Assembly (NCBI GenBank): GCA_947597925.1
Contig: CANQFA010000001.1
Location: forward strand, 310,001-374,000
DNA length: 64,000 bases
Source: an uncultured Clostridia bacterium
Lineage (GTDB): Bacteria; Bacillota; Clostridia; Christensenellales; Borkfalkiaceae
Direction: 5' to 3'
Shown here: piece by piece, positions 36,239-48,000 of the stretch
Numbering within the stretch: the stretch's first letter is position 1
How the letters are laid out: each line of letters opens with the position of its first letter
Position numbers and translations under genes: made by a program
The notes under the pieces: generated by a model
Databases searched by the model: none
The model's input: the letters and a program-made list of their open reading frames with translations, nothing else
What the model was told of the DNA's origin: nothing

Positions 36239-38239
36239 ATGCGGCTCAGGGATCTGAAGGGGCTCGGCATCAAGCGCGTGCAGGATTTTCAGAAGATCGG
36301 CATCACCACGACGGAGGAGCTCGTGCGCTATTTTCCGCGCACCTATCTCGACATGACGAACCGCGTCTCCGTTCGCGAGGTCATGCACGGCGACATGGCG
36401 CTCATTGCCTGCACCCTCGTCTCCGTGGAGCCGATACGCACCAAGGGCAAGCTCAAGATCCTCCGCGCCCTCCTCGAGCAGGGGCGGGACAACTTCACCG
36501 CGGTCTGGTTCAATCAGCCCTATCTCGCTTCGAAACTGCAGCCCGGGGAGTACCTCTTCTACGGGCGGGTGCAGGACTACTACGACCGCATCTCCCTCAT
36601 CAATCCCACCTACGAGCGCATCGACGCCAATAAGAAGCTGAGGGGGCTCGTGCCCGTCTATCCCCTGAAGAGCGGGCTCGCCCAATGGGTGGTGCGGGAC
36701 GCCGTGGCGCGCGCCCTCGAGGCGGAAAATTTCCGCACGATCATCCCCGAAGTGCTCTGCAGAAAGTACGGCCTCATGCCTCTCGGCGAGGCCTTTCGCG
36801 GGGTCCATGTCCCGAAGAGCAATGCAGAACTTGTGCGCTGTTCGGAGCGCATCGCCCTCGAGGAGTACTTCACCCTCATCGCCGCCTTTAAGCTCATCAA
36901 GGGGGACAGGGGGGAGGCCCGCCTGCGCCGCTACACCGTGACGGAGCGCGAAGTTGCCGCCTTCGAGAAGCGCTTTCCCTTCACCTTTACCCCCGGACAG
37001 CAGGGGGCGGTGCGCGCCATCTACGACGACCTCACGGGCCCCGTGCGCATGAACAGGCTGTTGCAGGGCGATGTGGGCAGCGGCAAGACGGCCGTCGCGC
37101 TCACGGGCATCTTTATGGCGGTGCGCTCGGGCTTTCAGGCGGCATACCTCTCGCCCACCGAAGTTCTGGCGGCGCAAAATTTCGCCATTCTGAAGAAGCT
37201 CTTTCCCGACTACCGCGTGGGGTACCTCGCGGGCGCCTCGACGGCGGCGGAAAAGCGCGAGCTCAAGCGCAAGCTCTTCGAGGGGGAGATAGACATCGTC
37301 TGCGGCACCCATGCCCTCATTCAGGGCGATGTTTTCTTCAAAGACCTCGCCTTTTGCGTGTGCGACGAGCAGCACCGTTTCGGCGTCGCCCAGAGAAATA
37401 CCCTCTCCGAAAAGGGGGAGACGGATGTCCTCGTCATGTCCGCCACGCCCATCCCGCGCACCCTCTCCCTCGTCTTTTACGGCGACCTCGACGTGACGAC
37501 CATCCCCGACAAGCCCAAGGACCGCATCCCCGTCTCCACCGCCGTCATTCCCGAGAGGAAATATGACAGCATGTACGGCTGGATCCGCGGAGAGATCAAA
37601 AAGGGCAGGCAGGCCTACTTCGTCTGTCCCAAGATCGAGGACGACGAGGGGGAGGTGATGAGCGTCACCGAGCTCTACGAAAAACTCTCCGCCATGCTGC
37701 CCGAAGTGCGCTTCGCCCTCCTTCACGGAAAGATGAAGGAGAAGGAAAAGGCGGATACCATGTCCGCGTTCAAGGCGAAAAAATACGATGCTCTCGTCTC
37801 CACCACGGTCATAGAGGTGGGCGTGGACGTGCCCGACGCCACGGTGATGGTCATCTACAATGCCGAGCGCTTTGGGCTCTCCCAGCTCCATCAGCTCCGC
37901 GGCCGCGTGGGGCGGGGGAGCGAAAAGAGCTACTGCTTCCTCCTCGCGGGGACGGAGAGCGAGACGGCGATGGAGCGGCTCAAAATTTTGGTGGCGACGG
38001 GCGACGGCTTCGCCCTCGCCGAAAAGGACCTCGAGCTCAGGGGGAGTGGGGATTTCCTCGGCACCCGCCAGAGCGGAAAATTTCTCTCCGAGATCAAAAA
38101 TCTTCGGTACGGCACCGAGGTCATCTTCACAGCAAAAAAGCTCGTGGACGAGGCCTTTGAGCGCCGCCTGAACTACGACGAGATCCGCGCCGCCGCCATG
38201 GAGAAGTACGAAAGTCTCAAGGACGTCGTCCTCAACTGA
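36239..38239 (+). CDS. recG: ATP-dependent DNA helicase RecG
   Basis: RecG is a branch-migrating helicase that remodels stalled forks and Holliday junctions. The 666-residue protein has an N-terminal OB wedge domain, Walker A LLQGDVGSGKTAVAL (near 275), the RecG-type DEQH box CDEQHRFGVAQR, SATPIPRTL, and the C-terminal LRGRVGRG and GDFLGTRQSG segments. AGGAGG precedes the ATG at 36239. It follows fakA; the sdaAB-sdaAA pair found between them in Bacillus is absent. Confidence 0.96.
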   Translation: MRLRDLKGLGIKRVQDFQKIGITTTEELVRYFPRTYLDMTNRVSVREVMHGDMALIACTLVSVEPIRTKGKLKILRALLEQGRDNFTAVWFNQPYLASKLQPGEYLFYGRVQDYYDRISLINPTYERIDANKKLRGLVPVYPLKSGLAQWVVRDAVARALEAENFRTIIPEVLCRKYGLMPLGEAFRGVHVPKSNAELVRCSERIALEEYFTLIAAFKLIKGDRGEARLRRYTVTEREVAAFEKRFPFTFTPGQQGAVRAIYDDLTGPVRMNRLLQGDVGSGKTAVALTGIFMAVRSGFQAAYLSPTEVLAAQNFAILKKLFPDYRVGYLAGASTAAEKRELKRKLFEGEIDIVCGTHALIQGDVFFKDLAFCVCDEQHRFGVAQRNTLSEKGETDVLVMSATPIPRTLSLVFYGDLDVTTIPDKPKDRIPVSTAVIPERKYDSMYGWIRGEIKKGRQAYFVCPKIEDDEGEVMSVTELYEKLSAMLPEVRFALLHGKMKEKEKADTMSAFKAKKYDALVSTTVIEVGVDVPDATVMVIYNAERFGLSQLHQLRGRVGRGSEKSYCFLLAGTESETAMERLKILVATGDGFALAEKDLELRGSGDFLGTRQSGKFLSEIKNLRYGTEVIFTAKKLVDEAFERRLNYDEIRAAAMEKYESLKDVVLN

Positions 38240-38295
38240 CATTGTATTATAAGTACAGCTTATAGCTGGTATAAGTAATTTTTATATCTCAAAAT

Positions 38296-38324
38296 TTGCC
38301 TTTGCGGCGAGAATTTGCTATAAT
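38296..38324 (+). promoter_or_regulatory. gdhA promoter
   Basis: TTGCCT and TATAAT are separated by 17 bases, 50 bases before the ATG. Confidence 0.82.
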
Positions 38325-38328
38325 ATAG

Positions 38329-39708
<1,380 letters not shown>

Positions 39709-39728
39709 GGAATATTGCACGGAAGAAG

Positions 39729-39755
39729 CGGCACGGAAGACGTGCCGTTTTTCTT
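39729..39755 (+). terminator. Intrinsic terminator after gdhA
   Basis: The stem CGGCACG/CGTGCCG with a GAAGA loop is followed by TTTTTCTTT. Confidence 0.92.
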
Positions 39756-39764
39756 TGCGATTTT

Positions 39765-39784
39765 ATTTCGATAAATTTCGAAAT
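39765..39784. promoter_or_regulatory. Operator-like dyad 1 upstream of popT
   Basis: ATTTCGATAAATTTCGAAAT has perfect seven-base arms (ATTTCGA/TCGAAAT) around six bases. A matching dyad lies 68 bases downstream. Confidence 0.6.
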
Positions 39785-39832
39785 ATGGCAAAATAGGGGC
39801 ATTTTTCCCCGAAATTCGGCATAAAATATGGT

Positions 39833-39852
39833 ATTTCGATAAAAATCGAAAT
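39833..39852. promoter_or_regulatory. Operator-like dyad 2 upstream of popT
   Basis: ATTTCGATAAAAATCGAAAT has the same arms and spacing as dyad 1. It ends 28 bases before the popT ATG, overlapping the weak -10 candidates (TAAAAT or TATGGT). The regulator is unknown. Confidence 0.6.
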
Positions 39853-39880
39853 AAAATTTCCGAAAAAAGGGGAGGGTGCG

Positions 39881-40756
39881 ATGAAGGAAAGCGGGGGAGC
39901 GGCGGCAATTTTCGAGAGGGTGATAAAGGGTGCCGCGATGGGCATCGCCTTCGTCATCCCCGGCTTTTCGGGCGGGTCGGTCGCCGCCATCCTCGGCATC
40001 TACGAGGAGCTCGTGGGCGCCGTGGCGGACCTCTTTCGGCACTTCGGAAAGAGCGTGCGCATCCTCCTTCCCGTCGCGCTCGGCATGGCGCTCGGGTTTG
40101 CGGCGCTCCTCTTTCCCATCCGCTATGCCCTGGAGCGCTTCCCCCTGCCCACCGTCGCCCTCTTCGTGGGGCTCGCGCTCGGCGGCCTCGGGCCTCTCGG
40201 GGAGCGGGCGGGAAAAAGGACTTTCCGCCATGTCCTCCTCTTCACGCTCGCCCTTCTTTTCTCCGCCGCCTTTGCCTTCTTCCCCAAGGCGACGCCCGCG
40301 GAGGGCTTCCTCTATCATCTCGGCCCCGCGGGATACTGCGCCCTCTTCGGCGTGGGAGCGCTCGCCTCCTGCGCCCTCGTCGTCCCCGGCATCTCGGGAT
40401 CCATGCTTCTCCTCATCCTCGGGTATTATGCCCCGCTCTCGGAGCTTCTCACCGACTTTCTCCTCTTCGGGCGGGAGGCCGCGGCGAGCCTCGCCGTCCT
40501 CGCCGTCTTCGGCGGGGGAATGCTCCTCGGCTTCTTCCTCATCTCCCACTTTATGCGCGCCCTGCTCGGGCGGTATCCCCATGCCGTGTACTGCGCCATC
40601 CTCGGGCTCATCTTCGGCTCGTCGGCGGGGGCGATCGTCCCCGTGGCGGGTGCGGGCACTCCCCTCATGTGGGGCTGCGCCCTCCTCCTCTTTCTTCTCG
40701 GCATGGCGGGGGCATGGCTCTTTACCCGCTTTCTCGGCAGGAAGAGGAGGGGCTGA
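39881..40756 (+). CDS. popT: DUF368 polyprenyl-phosphate transporter (PopT family)
   Basis: DUF368 proteins were recently shown to return undecaprenyl phosphate across the membrane for reuse in wall synthesis. The 291-residue protein opens with the family signature KGAAMGIAFVIPGFSGGS and repeats a related motif later (ALVVPGISGSMLLLILG), the inverted-repeat layout of this family. About eight hydrophobic segments are visible. GGGGAGGG lies upstream of the ATG. The gene stands alone between the gdhA terminator and the next promoter, and two identical dyads in front of it suggest it is regulated. Confidence 0.9.
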   Translation: MKESGGAAAIFERVIKGAAMGIAFVIPGFSGGSVAAILGIYEELVGAVADLFRHFGKSVRILLPVALGMALGFAALLFPIRYALERFPLPTVALFVGLALGGLGPLGERAGKRTFRHVLLFTLALLFSAAFAFFPKATPAEGFLYHLGPAGYCALFGVGALASCALVVPGISGSMLLLILGYYAPLSELLTDFLLFGREAAASLAVLAVFGGGMLLGFFLISHFMRALLGRYPHAVYCAILGLIFGSSAGAIVPVAGAGTPLMWGCALLLFLLGMAGAWLFTRFLGRKRRG

Positions 40757-40811
40757 GCAAAGTTTTTTCGGAAAATCGCGCGGGAATTTTCTCAAGCGGC
40801 ATGCCGAACAG

Positions 40812-40840
40812 TTGCCCATTGTCCCAAAATATGGTATAAT
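40812..40840 (+). promoter_or_regulatory. Promoter of the TIR/LRR membrane protein
   Basis: TTGCCC and TATAAT are separated by 17 bases, 31 bases before the ATG at 40872, which has GGAAGGA in front. Confidence 0.85.
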
Positions 40841-40871
40841 CCCATAGTGAGATACATTCGGACGGAAGGAT

Positions 40872-43211
40872 ATGGGAAGCACAGCGAAGAGTTACCACTG
40901 TAAAAATTGCGACGCCCCGCTCGACCTCAAGGGGATGATGGGCGGCGTGGTCACGTGTAAATATTGCGGGGAGCAATGGACCTTCCCCAACAGGGAGAGT
41001 CCCGCCGCCAATGAGATCATGCTCGGCGAGCACTATCTCGACGTCGCCGACTTTGACCGAGCGCGCGCCTGTTTTCGCAAGGCGGCCGAACTCGCGCCCA
41101 AGGAGCCCGAGGCGTACTTCGGGCTTGCGCGGGCAGAACTGCGCGTGCAGTTTATCCGCGACCTGAGCACGGGGGAGCCGCGCATCCGTCCCATCTGCCA
41201 CGAGATCTCCGCGGCGAACTTCACGGAGAATGCGAACTACCTGAAGGCCGTCTCCCTCGCCACCGACGAGCAGAAGGCCATCTACCGCGCGCGCGGCAGG
41301 GAGATCGACCACATCCGCGAGGAATTTTATAACCTCCGCAAGCAGCGCCTCGACTACGATGTCTTCCTCTGCACCAAGGTCTCTGGCGGCAGCACGCAGG
41401 AGAGCCACGAGACGCTCAAGCTCTATGAAGCGCTGAAGAAAGAGGGCATCCGCCCCTTCTACTCGGAAGTGGATGCCAAGGGCCGCACGGGCGAGGACTA
41501 CGAGGCGCTTATCCTCTATGCCCTCATGCAGTCGGAGAGCATGATCGTCGTGTGTTTCCACGAGGGCTACCTCGACACGCCGTGGGTCAAAAACGAATAT
41601 ACCCGCTTCATGGAGTTTGTCAAGGGCGGGAAAAAGGAGCTCGGCGCGCTCACCATCCTCTATCAGGAGAAGAACGGGCGCATCGAGCACCTGCCGGGGT
41701 TCGAGGGCGTCGTCGAGGGGATCGACCTCGACAGGCCCGATGCCTACACCCGCGCCATCAACCATGTCAAAAAGTTCGCGGAGGGGAAGCGCAGGCGGCA
41801 CAGCGCGGAGGCTGAGCAGATCCGCAAGGAGGCCGAGCTCCTCGCCGAGGAAAACGAGGCGAACCGCCTGAAGCTGGAGGCGGAAAAGGAGAAGACGCGG
41901 CAGGAGGAAGACCGCCGCCGTCACGAACTCGAACTGCAGCGGCAGGAGGAGAGGAGAAAGGAGCGCGAGAGAAAGGAAGCCGAGCGCAAGGAAAAGCACG
42001 AGGAGCGGGCCGCCGCAAGGAAGGAGCGGCTCGAAAGCCTCGGCGAGGGGCTTTCGGAATTCTTCGGCGGGGTCGGGGACTTCTTCTCGAATTTCGGCGA
42101 GCACTTTTCGGGCATCGGCGAATGGGCTCAGAAAAAGTCCATTCCCTTCTGCGTCGTCATGCTCATCCTCGCCGTAATCGAAGTGGCGGGAGCGACCTTC
42201 GCCGTGAGCTATCCCTTCGCGGTGCATATCGTGGGCGGGAGCCCCGAACTGACTGCCTATATCGTCGTCCTCTCCCTGTTTGCCGTCTTCCTGATCCTGC
42301 ATCTCACCATCTATCTCATTGCCTACCGTCTACATGGACTTGCTTTCTTCGGGGCCGCTATGGGCTTGGTGGGGCTCGTGGCGATGATCTGCATCCTCAT
42401 CGGCTGGTTCTGCAACAGCATGGGCGCCTGGCTCTGGGTCTTCTTTGCCTTCGGTCTCATCGCCGCGTTCTTTTCGTCGGTTATCAATGAGGTGATAAAC
42501 GAAGAGGTCTTCTATGAGGACGAAGATTTTACTATCGGTGCGGCCTTTACCGTCACGGCGGCTATTGTCTTTGCTGTCTTCTGTTCGCTCTGCGGGATCC
42601 TCTTTAGCGTGCAGAACGCGGAAGACGGCTATGAAGAGGGGTTCTACTATGATGTCCTCGAGGACGGCACGGCAGAGGTCTATGTCTATGAATACAATAC
42701 GGATGAGATCGTCTTCCCCGCGGAGATCGGCGGCCGTCTGGTCACGAAGATCGGCGCCCCCGTCAGGACGGGAGGGAAGGTGCTGAAGTCCGTGACGGTG
42801 CCCGACGGGGTCCTCGTCATCGAACACGATGCCTTCCGCGACTGCGTGGCGCTCTCCGAGGTCTCCCTGTCGCTCACGGTCACGAAGTTAGAGGCACGGG
42901 TCTTCATGAATTGCTCGCGGCTCAAGGAGGCGGTGCTCACGGAGAGCATCACGGAATTCGGTTCGGAGTGCTTCAGAAATTGCACGTCGATCGAGGCCGT
43001 CACCATCCCCGACAGCGTCACGCGCATAGGGGCAAATGCCTTTAAGGGGTGCGTCCGCCTCAAGAGCATCACATTGCCCGCGTCGACCATGTGGAGGGGC
43101 GACGGGTACTGGACGACGCGCCTCATTACCCTCGATTCCACGATGGACTATATCCTCGAATGTTTCATGGAGGACGGGCAGAATTTCACCAAGGAACAGG
43201 TATCATCTTAA
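40872..43211 (+). CDS. Zinc ribbon-TIR-coiled coil-five-span-LRR membrane protein
   Basis: The 779-residue protein has five clear parts. An N-terminal zinc ribbon carries Cys10, 13, 29 and 32 (HCKNC and CKYC). A TPR-like helical pair lies at about 45-95 (DFDRARACFRKAAEL). A TIR domain spans about 160-300, with YDVFLCTK as the first strand, YEALILYALMQSES carrying the expected glutamate near 211, and DTPWVKNEYTRF. A highly charged coiled coil runs from about 300 to 410. Five hydrophobic spans lie at about 425-446, 460-485, 490-514, 518-538 and 555-580. BspA-type leucine-rich repeats follow at about 610-750 (VTIPDSVTRIGANAFKGC). With an odd number of spans and a cytosolic TIR, the LRR would face outside. 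Related TIR proteins with short zinc ribbons occur in gut clostridia; this combination I do not recognise. NADase, scaffold or sensor roles are possible. Confidence 0.8.
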   Translation: MGSTAKSYHCKNCDAPLDLKGMMGGVVTCKYCGEQWTFPNRESPAANEIMLGEHYLDVADFDRARACFRKAAELAPKEPEAYFGLARAELRVQFIRDLSTGEPRIRPICHEISAANFTENANYLKAVSLATDEQKAIYRARGREIDHIREEFYNLRKQRLDYDVFLCTKVSGGSTQESHETLKLYEALKKEGIRPFYSEVDAKGRTGEDYEALILYALMQSESMIVVCFHEGYLDTPWVKNEYTRFMEFVKGGKKELGALTILYQEKNGRIEHLPGFEGVVEGIDLDRPDAYTRAINHVKKFAEGKRRRHSAEAEQIRKEAELLAEENEANRLKLEAEKEKTRQEEDRRRHELELQRQEERRKERERKEAERKEKHEERAAARKERLESLGEGLSEFFGGVGDFFSNFGEHFSGIGEWAQKKSIPFCVVMLILAVIEVAGATFAVSYPFAVHIVGGSPELTAYIVVLSLFAVFLILHLTIYLIAYRLHGLAFFGAAMGLVGLVAMICILIGWFCNSMGAWLWVFFAFGLIAAFFSSVINEVINEEVFYEDEDFTIGAAFTVTAAIVFAVFCSLCGILFSVQNAEDGYEEGFYYDVLEDGTAEVYVYEYNTDEIVFPAEIGGRLVTKIGAPVRTGGKVLKSVTVPDGVLVIEHDAFRDCVALSEVSLSLTVTKLEARVFMNCSRLKEAVLTESITEFGSECFRNCTSIEAVTIPDSVTRIGANAFKGCVRLKSITLPASTMWRGDGYWTTRLITLDSTMDYILECFMEDGQNFTKEQVSS

Positions 43212-43251
43212 GCCGACCGCGGCGAAAAAATCAACATAAGGAAGGGATATC

Positions 43252-44829
<1,578 letters not shown>

Positions 44830-44845
44830 AAAAGAAGTTTTTCGC

Positions 44846-44877
44846 GGGACCTGCCCCTTTTCGGCGGGTCCCTTTTT
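44846..44877 (+). terminator. Intrinsic terminator after the ABC-F gene
   Basis: The stem GGGACCTGCC/GGCGGGTCCC is followed by five T residues. Confidence 0.9.
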
Positions 44878-44952
44878 GCATAGAGAGGGGACGCATTGCG
44901 CGCGTGCGGAAACAAATATTTGGAAAATCCCAAAAAAAGTGCGTCAATCCCA

Positions 44953-44981
44953 TTGAAATTTGCGCGCAAAAATGATATACT
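44953..44981 (+). promoter_or_regulatory. ftsK promoter
   Basis: TTGAAA and TATACT are separated by 17 bases. It lies inside the tracked ORF, which excludes the annotated upstream TTG start. Confidence 0.82.
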
Positions 44982-45021
44982 GTACACTGAAATCATATCC
45001 GATTCCCGCAAGGGAACAAAA

Positions 45022-48000
45022 GTGAGGCAATTTGTGAACGGATTCGGCCGCGACGCGCGAAACGGAAACAGCGGAAAAACTTCCATACTTACGAAGGAGA
45101 CGGTGGGCATGACCCTCCTTTTATTCTCTGCCGTCGTCCTCTTTATCACGGCGACGGGCCCCCTCCTCTTCGGCGATGTGGGGCTCGCCATCACGGCATT
45201 CTTTACGGGGGTCTTCGGCTACTTCGTCTTCCCGCTCCTCCTGCTCGTCATGACGCTCTCCGTCATGCTCATCAGGGGGAAGGTCTTCGGCGGACAGTGG
45301 GTCCTGCGCGGCACCCTCCTGACGGTCGCCGCCTTCTTCATCGTCCATACCGCGACGGCTGAGGGGGTCTTTGCGTCCTCCGCGGAGTACGGCGGCTATC
45401 TCGGCGCATGCTTTTCGGCGGCGTCGGAGGGGATCGCACATGCGACGGGCGGCGGCGCCCTCTTCGGGCTCATCGTCTATCCCGTCCGCTATGCCCTCAC
45501 GGCGGCAGGGGCCTATGCCGTCTTTTCCCTGCTTACGGCGGCCGCCCTCGTCTGGTTCCTCTTTTTGACCCCTCTCGGAAAGCTCGTGCGCAGGTCCTCC
45601 GTAAGGAAGGAGGCGCCCGCGCAGAAGGAGAGCCGTCCCACCTCCTTCGAGGATCTCCCCGTGCCCGCCCGCACGCCCATGCCCGCTGCGGCACAGGCAG
45701 GCGGAAGCAATCCTCCTCGCCCGTCCTACATGGCACCGCAGAGCTATCCCGCAGCGTCGACGCAGAGGACCTCTTACCCCGCGGCTTCGGCGCAGAGGAC
45801 CTCCTATCCCGCGCCCGCTCCCATCACTTCGGCGCAGGGCACGGCGTCGGACGGCCGTCAGCGTCCGCCCATGGCAGATCCCTATGCCCGCCGCACGGTG
45901 GAGCCCCGTCCCGCGGCGCCGAAGAGGGGATATACTGCAGAGGAGAGTCGCGGCATCCTCTTCGGCGGTTCGCCCTCGGAGCGCTACCGCAACAACCTCA
46001 TCTTCGATGAAAACTCCGCATTTAACCGCCCGCGGAGCAGTACCCTCTACAGACAGCCGCCCGTCGCCGAGCGGCCTGCGGAGAGGCCCATCATAGAACA
46101 GCCCGCAGAGAGACCCGCGGAGAGACCCGCGGAGGCTTCGGACTATTCGGGAAGATTTTCGGAGGAGGCCGAGAGGGACCGCGCGCCCCTGCCCCGCCGC
46201 ATCCGTTCCGCGCCGCGCGACTTCTCGGAGCGGGGGGAGGAGCTCGACTACGGACAGCTTCCCTCCTACCGCACCGCCGATCCCGCGCCCGCGATTCCCG
46301 AAGAGCCCCCCAAGGAGTCCCGGCTCGCCGACCCCGCCGAGTCTCGCTTCGGGCGGCTCGCCGATCCCGCCGAGTCCCGCTTTGCCGAGGACAAACCCGA
46401 GGAGCCCTTCGACCGCTCCGACCGCGGTTTCGGCCTCCCCGAACGCGGCAGGGAAGATTTCTCGCGCGGCGATGACTTGACCCGAGGAAGAGAAGATTTC
46501 TCGCGAGGAGATGACTTCACCCGCGGAAGGGAAGATTTTTCGCGCGGCGATGACTTGACACGCGGAAGGGAAGATTTTTCGCGCGGAGATGACCTCACCC
46601 GCGGAAGAGAAGACTTCTCGCGTGGAGAGACGGGCTTCGGCGGACGGCTCTCCGACCCCGCCGAGAGTAGGGACTTCGGGAGAGAGGAGCCCGCGGACCC
46701 CGCGCCCGCAGAGCGCACCTCGCGTGCGGACATCTTCGACGATGACGAGGGGGAGGGCGATTACCGCGCGGTGGACGGCGTGGACTATACTCCGCCCATG
46801 CCCGACCGCAGCGAGAGAGCTATCAGGAGCATCTCCGACCGCTCCGTGGGGCGCGCCGCTTCCGTTCCCATGCCCGAACCCGAGCCCGAGCCCATGCCCG
46901 CGCCCGCACCCGCCCCGGCGCCCAAACCCAAGCGCCGTCCCAAGAAATACCGCCGTCCCGCGCTGACCCATTTCGAGCAATATGACGACGCCTCCGAGGT
47001 CTCGCAGGAGGAGATCGGGCGCAACTCGGGCATCATCCTCGATACCCTGAGCAGTTTCCGCATCGAGGCGGCCGTTGCCAAGGTCACCTGCGGCGCCCGT
47101 GTCACGCGGTACGACATCGAGATCCCCAAAAATGTCCCCGTCTCCATGGTGACCAAGCGCGACCGCGACATCGCCATGCGTCTCATGGTGCGCGACGGCG
47201 TGAATATGTATGTCAACAACGAGACGGGCTCCGTCTCCATAGAGGTGCCCAATAAGAAACCCGCCACGGTGGGCATCCGCTCCATCCTCTTTGCGGAGGA
47301 ATACACCAATGCCAAGCCCACCTCCCTCTCCTTTGCCCTCGGCAAGGACATCGAGGGCAGAAATGTCTGCGGGGACATCGTGAAGATGAAGCACCTGCTC
47401 ATCGCGGGCAGTACGGGCTCGGGCAAGTCGGTCTGCCTCAACGCCCTGCTCATCTCCCTCCTCTGCAAATACGGTCCCGAAGACCTCCGCCTCATCCTCA
47501 TCGACCCCAAGAAGGTGGAGTTCGCGGTCTACGACGGCATCCCGCACCTCATGATCAACGAGATCATCACCGAGGCGCCCAAGGCAGTCTCGGCGCTCAA
47601 CTGGGCGCTCAAGGAGATGGACCGCCGCTACGGGCTCTTCGAGCAGAAGACCAAGTCGGGCGCCGTGGCCATCCAGAATATCGACGGCTACAACGAGAAC
47701 CGCACCGAGGACGAGGAGAAGCTCCCCAAGATAGTCATCGTCTTCGACGAGCTCGCCGACTTCATGGCGGTGGCGAAGAAGGACATCGAGGAGCGCATCC
47801 AGCGGCTGACCGCAAAGGCGCGCGCGGCGGGCATCCATCTCGTCATCGCGACCCAGCGTCCCTCGGTAGACGTCATCACGGGCGTCATCAAGGGCAACCT
47901 GCCCACCCGTATCGCCTTCCGCACCATTCAGGAAGTCGACTCGCGCACCATCCTCGATGAGTCGGGCGCCGAGAAGCTCCTCGGGAACGGCGACATGCTC

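Noticed and set aside
44896-45021. Upstream TTG start of ftsK in the ORF track
   Set aside because: A consensus promoter (44953-44981) lies within this part, so it would not be on the main transcript. GTG codons with ribosome sites follow.
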